Virus record (IMG/VR): IMGVR_UViG_3300035701_000096
Span: 1-40,583 of that record
Length of the DNA stretch: 40,583 nt
Reading direction: 5' to 3' (one strand)
DNA from: a virus
The stretch's first letter is position 1. Every line of letters begins with the position of its first letter. Of this stretch, positions 6,823 through 13,747 are shown piece after piece. A program made the position numbers and the translations under genes. The notes below the pieces were generated by a model that searched no databases, was not told where the DNA came from, and saw only the letters and a list, made by a program, of their open reading frames with translations.

Positions 6823-7049
6823 TGCACCACCTGCACACTAGCCTTACCTCTGCGCGCCAACTCACCCTCAATGATCGCCTTGATCTCCTGGTTGCGCTTC
6901 AAGCGCCACTTCACATCCCGCCCGCCTTGGCCATCACCATAGGACTCGATGCCGTGAGTAATAGCAATCTCACACACCCGGATATCCCCAACCGTCTCGG
7001 CCAGGTCATTGCGCAGCTCCTCCAGAGGGATATCCGTGAGCGCTGTCAT
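6819..7049 (-). CDS. Small hypothetical helical protein
   Basis: This 76-residue protein overlaps both neighbours as ATGA. It begins MTALTDIPLEELRNDLAETV and is predominantly two charged helices (ELRNDLAETVGDIRVCEIAI and RNQEIKAIIEGELARRG) around a Gly/Tyr turn. Such hairpins often dimerise or wrap around a partner protein. Family not recognised. Confidence 0.68.
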   Translation of the reverse strand: MTALTDIPLEELRNDLAETVGDIRVCEIAITHGIESYGDGQGGRDVKWRLKRNQEIKAIIEGELARRGKASVQVVQ

Positions 7050-7522
7050 GGGACGTTGATCTCTGGCTTGGGCGGATGCTTGCGGTCATAGTCCTTGCCC
7101 ACCCAGTCCACAATAAAGGCGAGGAAGTTGGCTATGTCGCCGGCCTCGGCAATCAGCTCGGCGTAGCCCAGCAGGTTCTCTGGACCCCAGCGAATCTCCG
7201 TCAACTTGGCCAGAAACTCCCCATACTCATCGCCCAGCCGGCACAGCAGATAGTCCAGCGGCTCCTCGTCCCAGCGGTCGCCCTTCTCCCGGTTCTGCAG
7301 CAGCCGGTCCGTCATGGCATTGGCGATCCTCGACACCAGCGGCTGGTACAGCGGGTCGAAATCGTCCTCCCGGCGCACCAGCAGGCCCAGGTTGGCGTCA
7401 ACGTCAGCCCTCAGGAACAGGCGCTCCCGGCCGAAGATAGTCACCAGGACATCAAGCCCCTTGGAGTGGTACAGCTGCTCGCGCCGTGTCTCGTCCAGGT
7501 TGATCTTGTGAAGATTAGGCAC
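7046..7522 (-). CDS. MazG-like NTP pyrophosphohydrolase
   Basis: This 158-residue protein shows the all-alpha NTP-PPase signature ExxE-x(12-28)-ExxD: EYGE at 99-102 and EAGD at 126-129, 23 residues apart. These acids bind the metal that hydrolyses NTPs or (p)ppGpp-like nucleotides to the monophosphate and pyrophosphate. The C-terminal helix (IANFLAFIVDWV) fits the dimer interface. Phage MazG proteins are linked to nucleotide recycling and to resetting the stringent response; the substrate here is unknown. It starts at GTG with AGGAG nine bases upstream, inside the end of the 47-residue gene. Confidence 0.75.
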   Translation of the reverse strand: MPNLHKINLDETRREQLYHSKGLDVLVTIFGRERLFLRADVDANLGLLVRREDDFDPLYQPLVSRIANAMTDRLLQNREKGDRWDEEPLDYLLCRLGDEYGEFLAKLTEIRWGPENLLGYAELIAEAGDIANFLAFIVDWVGKDYDRKHPPKPEINVP

Positions 7523-7658
7523 GGTCGATCATCTCCTGCGCGATCTTGGCTAGGACTCTTACAGCGATGATGGCCAATTTCGCCCAGAAGATCGTGTCGG
7601 GCGCAGTGTCCATCAGACCCTCGAGTTCTTTCTTGATGCGCTCATCGAACGCTGCCAT
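7515..7658 (-). CDS. 47-residue amphipathic protein
   Basis: This very short gene has an excellent ribosome site (AAGGAGG five bases before the ATG) and its TAA overlaps the GTG start of the MazG-like gene by eight bases. The product begins MAAFDERIKKELEGLMD and continues with a moderately hydrophobic helix (WAKLAIIAVRVLAKIAQEMI). It could be a single amphipathic or membrane-associated helix or a small partner of the MazG-like protein. No family recognised. Confidence 0.65.
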   Translation of the reverse strand: MAAFDERIKKELEGLMDTAPDTIFWAKLAIIAVRVLAKIAQEMIDRA

Positions 7659-7683
7659 GTTGCCTCCTTGTGGCTTTGGTCAA

Positions 7684-7707
7684 TCGGGGCCGCGCGGCCG
7701 GCCCCGA
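7684..7707 (-). repeat. Perfect hairpin, 9-bp stem
   Basis: TCGGGGCCG and CGGCCCCGA flank a six-base loop. It lies just upstream of the 47-residue gene's ribosome site. No T-tract follows on the minus strand, so it is not a normal terminator; it could protect an mRNA end or be a protein site. Confidence 0.6.
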
Positions 7708-7760
7708 CCAGGGCTTACAGGACTGGAGCATCTGTTCCCCACTTTTCGCAATCCACAACC

Positions 7761-7870
7761 CGTCACTGGTTGGATTTCCCGCACCGCCGCCGCTTTGCCC
7801 CGCAGCGGTGGGGGCAAACCTTATCCGCGATCGGCTTGCCACGGCTTCTGTCTCACAGGACCAGTGACGA
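7761..7870. repeat. 10-bp inverted repeat with 90-base spacing
   Basis: CGTCACTGGT at 7761-7770 is matched exactly in reverse complement by ACCAGTGACG at 7861-7870. The arms enclose the 7794-7818 hairpin. The spacing suits a looped protein complex or a long RNA stem. Confidence 0.5.
7794..7818. repeat. Perfect hairpin, 8-bp stem
   Basis: TTTGCCCC and GGGGCAAA enclose a nine-base loop. It lies about 60 bases beyond the end of the 120-residue gene on the minus strand. Neither strand has a following T-run, so termination is unproven. Confidence 0.55.
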
Positions 7871-7878
7871 TGCCGTTC

Positions 7879-8241
7879 TCAGAAGGGCAAGTCCGGGTCT
7901 TTCTCCGGGTCGTACGGCAGTCGCCCTGCCACCGCGTTGCCCGGGTTCTTGACTGGGCGGATGGTGGCGTAGGGCTTGCCCACCTTCTTGAAGGCACTGA
8001 TCTCGGGATGGGCAGCCTCGTAGCCTTCCAGCTTCTTGCCATCCCAGGTCGTCTTACCCTCAACGAACACCGCCTCCAGCGAGTCACCGCGCATGGTCAC
8101 TCCCAAGCGCACGACCTCGCCCTTGATGGTGGCTTCCAGCGCGCCGATCTTGGCGTCGATCTCGGCCAATGACTCCGCGACCACACCCAGTACCGTTACC
8201 CGCTCCGCCCGCAGTTGGGCCAGCAAATCCAGGTTATTCAT
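7879..8241 (-). CDS. Hypothetical protein next to the recombination gene
   Basis: This 120-residue protein begins MNNLDLLAQLRAERVTVLGV, has an N-terminal helical part (1-42), then a beta-rich core (VVRLGVTMRGDSLEAVFVEG) with KTTWDGKKLEGYEAAHPEI and a basic strand (KVGKPYATIRPV). The core looks like a compact fold seen in short phage proteins that travel with recombination genes; I know no function. It overlaps the upstream gene as ATGA. A 220-base gap follows it. Confidence 0.72.
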   Translation of the reverse strand: MNNLDLLAQLRAERVTVLGVVAESLAEIDAKIGALEATIKGEVVRLGVTMRGDSLEAVFVEGKTTWDGKKLEGYEAAHPEISAFKKVGKPYATIRPVKNPGNAVAGRLPYDPEKDPDLPF

Positions 8242-9482
8242 TTCGATTCCTCGCGCATCGTCTGCGCCAGGGCCAGCAGTTGGCCCAGCTCACTTGCCGC
8301 GGACTCACTGCACACCCACGCCTTGCCCACCTGCGCGGCACCCAACCAGTCAAACCAAAGGGCAGCCGCCAGGCCATCCGACAGATCCTTCACGCTCTTG
8401 ACACCGGTCAGCATCCCCAGGATCTCATGGCGCAGGTCGGTCACAACCTTCGCGTCAGCCGGCACAACGGCAGGCGCGATAGTGTCCTCGATCAACTGCG
8501 CGATCATTCCGCGGTTCTTGCTGCCCAGCTTGACACCCTTTTCCGCATACTTCTTGGCGCTTTCAATCAGCCAGCCCCTGATGGTATCAACCGGCATGGC
8601 CTGGCGCTTGACACCCGATTCGATCTCCGGCGCAGCCTTGCCCCCGCCCTGGTCGGTGCTAGTGCCTTCTGGCAATGGTTGCTGCACAGGTCCCTTGACC
8701 TTCGGGGAGAAGCCTCGGATGGGCGTGTGGTCAGCGTTGCCATCCACAAACTCCTCGGTCGGGCCGGCGTCGGCACCGATGGTGCCCCGATCCATGTCCT
8801 CCACGTCCTGCGTGAAGAACTCAGAGGCGTTGACCGAAATCAGGGTGCCAGCGATCAGCGACCGCTTCTGGCCCATCTTGTCGATCGTGTTTACCACGTC
8901 AGCCGGATTGGGATTGAGCACCAGCCCGGTGGCCTGGCCCTCGATCGACACATCCCCGTCAGGGAACTTGGAGCCGCAGCCGCCCTTCTTGCCGTAGCAG
9001 ACCCAGCCCCCACCGTACTGCTCCTTGCCCTTGATAATGGCTGGCTGATGGCAGTTGGGGCACGTTCGGTCCGCCTTGCGGTAGCGGTACTTCTTCTCCC
9101 AGCTGTTGCAGGATCCAATGCCCTCGCCCACCACCACCCCGCCTCGGGCGCGCACGATGCACCGATAGCGGTAGAAGAAAAACGGCTCCCCGCCATGCTC
9201 CTGCCCGCCCCAGTCCTCGACCACGCTCACAGGGACGAACTCGCAGTTGTAGCCAAAGAAGTTTAGCAGCTTCTCCGCGCCCGGCTTGAGTAGGGTCGGC
9301 TTGTTGATGCCCTCGATCTTGCCCCAGTCCCGGTCCTCCACCAACTGCGCCTTGACGAAGGCCACCAGCATCTGATAGCGCTGGCTCGCCTGCTCAAGCG
9401 ACATGATGGGACTCCAGGGGGTCAGACCCTGGAGTTGCTGAATTGGAGACAACGGGATAACGTCGCGGGGTTCTTCCGTCAT
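8238..9482 (-). CDS. Recombination-type protein with inserted zinc ribbon (possible ssDNA-annealing protein)
   Basis: This 414-residue protein starts at an ATG with AAGGAGG upstream. Residues 30-130 (DWGKIEGINKPTLLKPGAEK, then YRYRCIVRARGGVVVGEG) form an alpha/beta region. A zinc ribbon follows (CPNC at 141-144, Cys-162, Cys-169). Residues 190-230 hold a helix and the motif FFTQDVED. The C-terminal third is a linker and a helical domain (about 300-405). I know this arrangement from phage proteins encoded beside nucleases, and the layout recalls RecT/ERF-type annealing proteins, but I cannot prove the fold. Neighbours (DnaQ-like exonuclease, DUF1064 nuclease) fit a recombination module. Confidence 0.6.
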   Translation of the reverse strand: MTEEPRDVIPLSPIQQLQGLTPWSPIMSLEQASQRYQMLVAFVKAQLVEDRDWGKIEGINKPTLLKPGAEKLLNFFGYNCEFVPVSVVEDWGGQEHGGEPFFFYRYRCIVRARGGVVVGEGIGSCNSWEKKYRYRKADRTCPNCHQPAIIKGKEQYGGGWVCYGKKGGCGSKFPDGDVSIEGQATGLVLNPNPADVVNTIDKMGQKRSLIAGTLISVNASEFFTQDVEDMDRGTIGADAGPTEEFVDGNADHTPIRGFSPKVKGPVQQPLPEGTSTDQGGGKAAPEIESGVKRQAMPVDTIRGWLIESAKKYAEKGVKLGSKNRGMIAQLIEDTIAPAVVPADAKVVTDLRHEILGMLTGVKSVKDLSDGLAAALWFDWLGAAQVGKAWVCSESAASELGQLLALAQTMREESK

Positions 9483-9532
9483 GGCTTCCTCCTTGCCGTC
9501 CGCACCATTGGTTGGCGGCCGGCTCTAGGGAA

Positions 9533-9754
9533 TCAGAGGGACGGTTTGGAAGAGGGGCGGGCGGCCAGGGCAGCCCTCAGTCTGCGCCGGTAGCGCAGCA
9601 GGGTGGCCAGACTGTCCCGGCTCACGACCATGCGCCCAGCGACCAACTCACCGAGCAGATCGCCGCTCACGATCATGTACCGCACCCGGCGCGGGGTCAC
9701 GCCCAGGCGCTTCGCCACTTGCTGCGTTGTGAGAAAACCCGCTCTCTCAGTCAT
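9533..9754 (-). CDS. Small HTH DNA-binding protein (MerR/excisionase-like)
   Basis: This 73-residue protein carries GFLTTQQVAKRLGVTPRRVR (residues 6-25), a clear helix-turn-helix of the MerR/excisionase type, followed by a wing-like segment (LVAGRMVVSRDSLATLLRYR) and a basic tail. It is the first gene of the P2 transcript. P2 is placed so that transcription should begin at the A of its ATG, so the mRNA is probably leaderless. An inverted repeat lies between -35 and -10 and a further site covers the -10, so autoregulation is likely. Without an integrase it is more likely a transcriptional switch than an excisionase. The longer GTG reading would run through the promoter and terminator. Confidence 0.8.
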   Translation of the reverse strand: MTERAGFLTTQQVAKRLGVTPRRVRYMIVSGDLLGELVAGRMVVSRDSLATLLRYRRRLRAALAARPSSKPSL

Positions 9755-9771
9755 GGGCACATCATATTCCC
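9755..9771 (-). promoter_or_regulatory. Operator-like site over the P2 -10 box
   Basis: On the minus strand the site reads GGGAATATGATGTGCCC and matches the P1 site (141-157) at 15 of 17 positions. It covers the -10 and the bases up to the start codon, so binding would prevent initiation. Confidence 0.5.
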
Positions 9772-9789
9772 CCTGGGGAACAAAGTCAA
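9761..9789 (-). promoter_or_regulatory. Promoter P2, sigma-70 type, leaderless
   Basis: TTGACT (9784-9789) is followed after exactly 17 bases by TATGAT (9761-9766); each box differs from consensus at one base. Six bases separate the -10 from the ATG at 9752-9754, so the expected start point is the A of that ATG. The spacer contains the perfect dyad TTCCCC-AG-GGGGAA (9767-9780), a second operator candidate. It should drive the whole replication/recombination operon down to 172. Confidence 0.82.
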
Positions 9790-9812
9790 GCCCCACCTGT
9801 GACAAGGTGGGG
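9780..9812 (-). terminator. Intrinsic terminator after the lysis genes
   Basis: On the minus strand CCCCACCT/AGGTGGGG (8-bp stem, six-base loop, 9791-9812) is followed by CTTGACTTTGTT, a moderately T-rich tail. It lies 20 bases beyond the stop of the last structural-operon gene. Its tail contains the -35 box of P2, so one transcript ends where the next begins. Confidence 0.6.
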
Positions 9813-9832
9813 CCTGATTTCGGCACCGCTGG

Positions 9833-10192
9833 CTAGGCCAGCTTGAGGAAGTTTGCGACGAGGGTTTCGATGTCCTTGGCATGACTCACCGCGAATGTCA
9901 GAGCCAGCGCCAGCACACCGATGGTCAGCCACTTGATGAGGGTCTGGAGGTCTACGATATGGGCCACGATCCCCTTGGCATCCTTGCCTTTGGCCTTTGC
10001 GTCGCCCAACAAGATCTGCCGGTGCTCGATGGTCAGCTGCGCCAAGCCGCCAGGGAACGCCTCGGTCCCAAACATGGTCTGGTGGTCCTCGCGCACCATC
10101 TTGTCCAGGGCAGTTAGGTCAATGGTCTGGAACTGCGCCCAGAGGGCACGCAGGATGTCACTGTCCGACATCGAATCGACTACCGGCATCAT
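9833..10192 (-). CDS. Holin-like protein with one C-terminal membrane helix
   Basis: This 119-residue protein has a helical N-terminal part (LTIEHRQILLGDAKAKGKD, about 53-71), then a single hydrophobic helix (about residues 85-103, LIKWLTIGVLALALTFAVSH) and a short charged tail. The layout, a cytoplasmic helix followed by one membrane helix, resembles XhlA-type holin partners. It directly follows the glycosidase-like lysin gene with an ATGA overlap and is the last gene before the terminator, a normal place for lysis genes. A different holin candidate lies at 38719-39129. Confidence 0.62.
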   Translation of the reverse strand: MMPVVDSMSDSDILRALWAQFQTIDLTALDKMVREDHQTMFGTEAFPGGLAQLTIEHRQILLGDAKAKGKDAKGIVAHIVDLQTLIKWLTIGVLALALTFAVSHAKDIETLVANFLKLA

Positions 10193-11085
10193 GGCTCAGA
10201 CCCGAAGTATTCTCGCCAGCCGCGCCACAAGCGCGGGTAGCCCTCAGAGATTGGTGGTACGTCAGCCGGGGGCGGAGGCGGCAGAGGCGGCACGTCAACT
10301 GGCCACTTCTCGGTCGCCTTGAGGGCAGCCATCCACGTCGGCTGCTTGATTGCCCAGTCTAGGCCCCACCAGCCGACACCTGGGCAGCTGTGCCTGGCCA
10401 TCGCGGCGAACTTGGCGATCGCCCCTGGTGTCGGCGTCCCGTTGTCCCCGATGTAGGCCCGGCCCTCGGGTAGGATCGGTTTCTGGGTGATGCGACGCCA
10501 CTGGTCGACTGCTTGCTGGAGTGCCGGCGTTGGATCCTCCGGCTTCCCTTGCCAGTAGACCATCGGCATCCCAAAGTCGCAATACTCCATGAATGCCCGG
10601 TGGACCTCAGGGTTGTGCCACTGTGCCCCACTGGTCGGACTCCAGATGGTCGGGAACCCACAGAACGCAGTCGGCGTGTCGGGGCACAGCTTGCGGTAGG
10701 CTGTCATTGTGGCCCGGGCATTGCCGTCCGCGCCCGGCCGGGCCTCGAACTCACCCTCACCGTCGTGGAACCAGCCGTCGAGCTTGAGGCGTAGCACCTG
10801 CCCGGCTGCTCGCTGGCCCTCGGCTACCGGATCCGCGCCGGTCAGGAAGCCCCAGCCCCAGACTTTGATGCCCCGGTCATGCAGCGCAGCCACCAGCTCC
10901 GGGCGCAGGTTTTCGCCCCAGGTTGGTTTGTAGACGCGCGAGACGATGAACACGCCGGCGCCATGGGCAGCCTTGATCTCCACACGCTGCATTCCCAGGC
11001 CCTCCACCACGTCGGTGAACCTGAGCGGGTCGCCGTCAGTAATCGTTGGCACGTTCCAGACTGAAATCCCTTTGCCCGGATTCAT
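10189..11085 (-). CDS. Glycosidase-like TIM-barrel protein, probable endolysin
   Basis: This 298-residue protein begins KGISVWNVPTITDGDP and has the alternating strand-helix pattern of a TIM barrel: VEIKAAHGAGVF, LVAALHDRGIKVWGWGF (66-80), LKLDGWFHDGEGEFE (100-114) and GMPMVYWQG. The acid cluster Asp-103, Asp-108, Glu-110, Glu-112 and Glu-114 lies where GH25-type muramidases keep their catalytic acids. The Pro-rich segment near residue 265 (PPLPPPPPADVPP) links a short C-terminal part that could bind cell wall. No signal peptide is seen, so release through a holin is expected. An exact glycoside-hydrolase family is not assigned. Confidence 0.7.
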   Translation of the reverse strand: MNPGKGISVWNVPTITDGDPLRFTDVVEGLGMQRVEIKAAHGAGVFIVSRVYKPTWGENLRPELVAALHDRGIKVWGWGFLTGADPVAEGQRAAGQVLRLKLDGWFHDGEGEFEARPGADGNARATMTAYRKLCPDTPTAFCGFPTIWSPTSGAQWHNPEVHRAFMEYCDFGMPMVYWQGKPEDPTPALQQAVDQWRRITQKPILPEGRAYIGDNGTPTPGAIAKFAAMARHSCPGVGWWGLDWAIKQPTWMAALKATEKWPVDVPPLPPPPPADVPPISEGYPRLWRGWREYFGSEP

Positions 11086-11885
11086 CCCGCCTCCGTCTTG
11101 GCCTCGACCTGGGGCACTGGCTCGGCTGCCTCCCGGATCTCATGGATAATTCTGGCGCCCGCTGGATCGTTGCGGTTCCTGATTGCCCACTCCACTGAGT
11201 CAAGTCGTCTGGATGCAGCCTCCAGCTGTGCCAGCCTGGCCCGGTCGACGGCCACAATCCCAGGTTGCTTTTCCTGCAATCCGACTGTCATGGCCGAAAG
11301 GGCTGCCGCGTCGATAGCCGGCGCGAATTCCTCCACCAGCGCCGTTGTGGCCTGCCTGATCGCGTCCATGTTTCCGATCCCAACTCCGCCGCTCGCCTTG
11401 AGATCCAGCATTGCCTGGCGGGCTAGGCGCTTGGCCCAGTAGACTGGCTCCTCGGTCTCCAACTGCTGGCGCGTCCATGGTCCGCCGTGTTTTTCCTCCA
11501 ACTCTCGAATGATGCCGAACAGCGTCTCCGCCTCGCGCACATTGCCCAGGCGGACAAGGTTCGTCTCGGCAACGTCCAGCTGGAGCTTGTGGATCTGCAA
11601 GTCGCGTTTCTCGGCCGCCCGCCCGCGAACGTGCTTGGCCACCAGGTCCTGGATCTCCAGCATCTTTAGCCGCATGTCGATGGCGATTCTCTCGGCGTTG
11701 AATGCCTTGATTTGGAACTCCAGGACCGCCTGGCTCCAGCGGTGCCCCAGTGTGTCATGCTGATTGACGACAAAGTGCTCCAGCGCGAAGTCCGAGCGGG
11801 GCTGCTGAATGGCGTCGATCGCCATGCGCATCGAGTGGGCATTCGAGATCAAACTTTTCTCGCGGGACTCTAGATCCATTTCCAT
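11082..11885 (-). CDS. Helical virion-associated or lysis-cluster protein
   Basis: This 267-residue protein has AGGAGG eight bases before its ATG and an ATGA overlap with the lysin gene. It is almost entirely helical and charged, with long coiled-coil-like stretches (about 45-135, for example RDLQIHKLQLDVAETNLVRL) and a second helical region (140-250). There is no membrane segment. It lies between the fibre-like gene and the lysin, where tail chaperones, fibre-assembly proteins or minor virion proteins are often found. Function not recognised. Confidence 0.72.
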   Translation of the reverse strand: MEMDLESREKSLISNAHSMRMAIDAIQQPRSDFALEHFVVNQHDTLGHRWSQAVLEFQIKAFNAERIAIDMRLKMLEIQDLVAKHVRGRAAEKRDLQIHKLQLDVAETNLVRLGNVREAETLFGIIRELEEKHGGPWTRQQLETEEPVYWAKRLARQAMLDLKASGGVGIGNMDAIRQATTALVEEFAPAIDAAALSAMTVGLQEKQPGIVAVDRARLAQLEAASRRLDSVEWAIRNRNDPAGARIIHEIREAAEPVPQVEAKTEAG

Positions 11886-11897
11886 CGCTCGGGCCTC

Positions 11898-13364
11898 CTA
11901 AGCCCCTGGGAATGCCATGCTGCTGGCCTGCCCCTGTGAAGCCGGCAGGGCAGTGATGGCAGCTGTAACCTGAGTGCCGAACGTGGTTCGATCGGTGCCT
12001 GTAGATGGCACGTTAGATCCTGGCCAGTACCCGCAAGTGTTGCTCGACAAACCCGAGTGACCGCCCTTGGCAGCTGTCAAGTTGGCGGAGGCCACGGCGC
12101 CGCAGGTTTCCCCGGCGAATACCAGCCGGTTGGCCGTGACTGCTGGGCCAGTGGTCGACCCAGTGATGTACCCCGAGGTACTCGGTTCTGTGACCCCCGC
12201 CGCACCGACCGTATTGTACGACGTTACCGCTCCCAGGGTGCTCTCGGCATCCGTTGCAAAGACCACCTTCCTGATGGCCGTGCTTGTGCCGGTGATGTAA
12301 CCAGCCGTTGTGCCATTCTCCATTCCGCCAGCACCGGTATCTGTGGCGGCGGCCAGGGCAGTTGCACCAGCCACTAGTTCAGTCGAGAAGGTCAGCTTAT
12401 CAACGAACGTCTGGCTGCCCCCGTAGTACCCGCCCATGAAGTAGCCGGCCACGTCGCTCGATACGCCCATTCTGCCTATGTCGATGAGGTGGAGAAGGAC
12501 AGCGCCCAGCGTCGTCATGGTGTCGGTGGCAATTGCTATCCGGTAAATAGCATAGACCGCCGTCGCCCCATCATGGGTCCTGGCATGGTAGCCGTAGGCT
12601 GTAGCATGAACCCCGCAGCCATTCTTAGAGTTGGCTGGCAAGTTCGTTGTGGCAGTTGCCGTCTCGCTGGTGTAGTCGAGCTTGTGGACCAGGACACCAG
12701 CAGTGACGTTGCCGCCCATGTAGCCCCTGCCGCCACTCCGGCCGAAGCGGGTTTCGACCGCCACCAGGGCCACCACTGATCCAGCTCCGCCTCCAGCATA
12801 GGCAGTCACAGCAATAGCAACCGCGGCGAATGGCTTGGTGCTACCAGCCGACTTGCCACGCCACTTCGTCGTGGAGGCGATGATGAAGTCGCCCCGGGCC
12901 ACATTGCCCTGGACCAGCACAGTTGCCAGCTGCGGGCCAACCGCCACCTGGCCCTGGGCATTGCCGACTATCGCCTCTTTCGTGACTCCAATCACCCTCC
13001 CATCCTGCTGGGTCGTGGTGCCCTTGAACGCCTGGTCATTTAGGTCGTCCAGGACAACCACCGCGCCCGAGGGCGCGTCAGTTCCGTCCTTGTTCGTGAG
13101 CGCAGCGCTGCCGCCCCCAGATGCCAGGGTCATGGCGGTTACATGGCCAGTCGTCGAGTCGTACCCGATCACCTGGCCAGGGCTGCCCTTCGGGACCCGC
13201 GTCACGGCATTCGGCGCGGTACCCCGGATTATGTCGTCCTCGGCCTGAATCACACTGAGCGGCACAGACTGGGCAGCCACGTCCTGATCCGGGACGTGGA
13301 CGATCGTCGTCACCAGCTCCGTGAGCCGTATCTGACTGATAGGTTCGTAAATGACGATCTTCAT
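11898..13364 (-). CDS. Tail-fibre-like protein with decoration-type domain and Gly-Tyr repeats
   Basis: This 488-residue protein begins MKIVIYEPISQIRLTELVTT. Residues about 50-205 resemble a beta-sandwich head-decoration fold (VVVLDDLNDQAF, VIGVTKEAIVGNAQG, VLVQGNVARGDFIIAS, then FAAVAIAV). From about 215 onward it has Gly-Tyr-centred repeats of some 45 residues (RGYMGGN, YGYHART, AGYFMGGYYGGSQ, AGYITGTSTA, SGYITGSTTG, CGYWPGSNV), each with a strand like VDKLTFST or IRKVVFAT. Such repeats in phage fibres form beta-propeller or beta-helix shafts for receptor binding. It lacks the long collagen or coiled-coil regions of classical fibres. Receptor binding is inferred from position and repeats. 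Confidence 0.7.
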   Translation of the reverse strand: MKIVIYEPISQIRLTELVTTIVHVPDQDVAAQSVPLSVIQAEDDIIRGTAPNAVTRVPKGSPGQVIGYDSTTGHVTAMTLASGGGSAALTNKDGTDAPSGAVVVLDDLNDQAFKGTTTQQDGRVIGVTKEAIVGNAQGQVAVGPQLATVLVQGNVARGDFIIASTTKWRGKSAGSTKPFAAVAIAVTAYAGGGAGSVVALVAVETRFGRSGGRGYMGGNVTAGVLVHKLDYTSETATATTNLPANSKNGCGVHATAYGYHARTHDGATAVYAIYRIAIATDTMTTLGAVLLHLIDIGRMGVSSDVAGYFMGGYYGGSQTFVDKLTFSTELVAGATALAAATDTGAGGMENGTTAGYITGTSTAIRKVVFATDAESTLGAVTSYNTVGAAGVTEPSTSGYITGSTTGPAVTANRLVFAGETCGAVASANLTAAKGGHSGLSSNTCGYWPGSNVPSTGTDRTTFGTQVTAAITALPASQGQASSMAFPGA

Positions 13365-13366
13365 AG

Positions 13367-13747
13367 CTAGACCCTGCTGACCATCGGCACCAACTTCATC
13401 TTGCCGGCCAGCGCCCGCCAGGCTGCCGTGCTTGGCGGCGTTAGGAACAGGTCGAACACTGCCTCATCGAAGTCAAAAATAGATGTCTGGGCCGCTGTCG
13501 TGGTCCAGGCTACGCGGCCAACCGGGCTGTTGATCGTCACATTCGACTCCGGCGCCGTGTCTTTCCACTGGAACAGGATCTGGTCGCTTTCCGGGGTTGG
13601 CCGGATCTGCATGAGCGCATGGTAGCCGGTCAGGTCGATCGCCTGGTCGTTCTCATCCATGATGTCGATATAGCGGTTCCAGGCCGCACCCTGCGCGATC
13701 TCGTAGTCGTGCTCTGCCCAGGCATGGTCAGAGTCAATGACGGTCAT
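13367..13747 (-). CDS. Small virion protein of tail/baseplate type
   Basis: This 126-residue protein has the layout of a widespread phage structural protein: YEIAQGAAWNRYIDIMDEND (about 15-34), DLTGYHALMQIRPT, VTINSPVGRVAWTTTAAQT, then FDEAVFDLFL and a C-terminal Met/Val strand. In relatives this forms an Ig-like or BppU-N-terminal-like domain attached to fibres or baseplates. It sits directly upstream of the fibre-like gene with a two-base gap. Exact role unproven. Confidence 0.7.
   Translation of the reverse strand: MTVIDSDHAWAEHDYEIAQGAAWNRYIDIMDENDQAIDLTGYHALMQIRPTPESDQILFQWKDTAPESNVTINSPVGRVAWTTTAAQTSIFDFDEAVFDLFLTPPSTAAWRALAGKMKLVPMVSRV

Larger units (their letters stand above)
7659..7878. 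other. 220-base intergenic stretch with several inverted repeats
   Basis: No convincing gene lies here; the one open frame through it on the minus strand is low-complexity and lacks a ribosome site. The stretch holds two strong hairpins (7684-7707 and 7794-7818), a smaller one (CAACC/GGTTG at 7756-7772), a distant 10-bp inverted repeat (7761-7770 with 7861-7870) and a half copy of the P1/P2 operator (CTGTTCCC at 7732-7739). It is the largest non-coding gap in an otherwise tightly overlapping operon. A regulatory RNA, processing site or origin is possible. I see no clear sigma-70 promoter. Confidence 0.55.

Noticed and set aside
7642-7842. Minus-strand open frame across the 220-base gap
   Set aside because: Low-complexity sequence with no ribosome site; overlaps hairpins and the well-supported 47-residue gene start.
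8169-9266. Long plus-strand open frame (365 codons) opposite the recombination-like gene
   Set aside because: It is the antisense of a well-supported minus-strand gene; GC-rich codon bias gives long antisense frames. It has no RBS and no recognisable domain.
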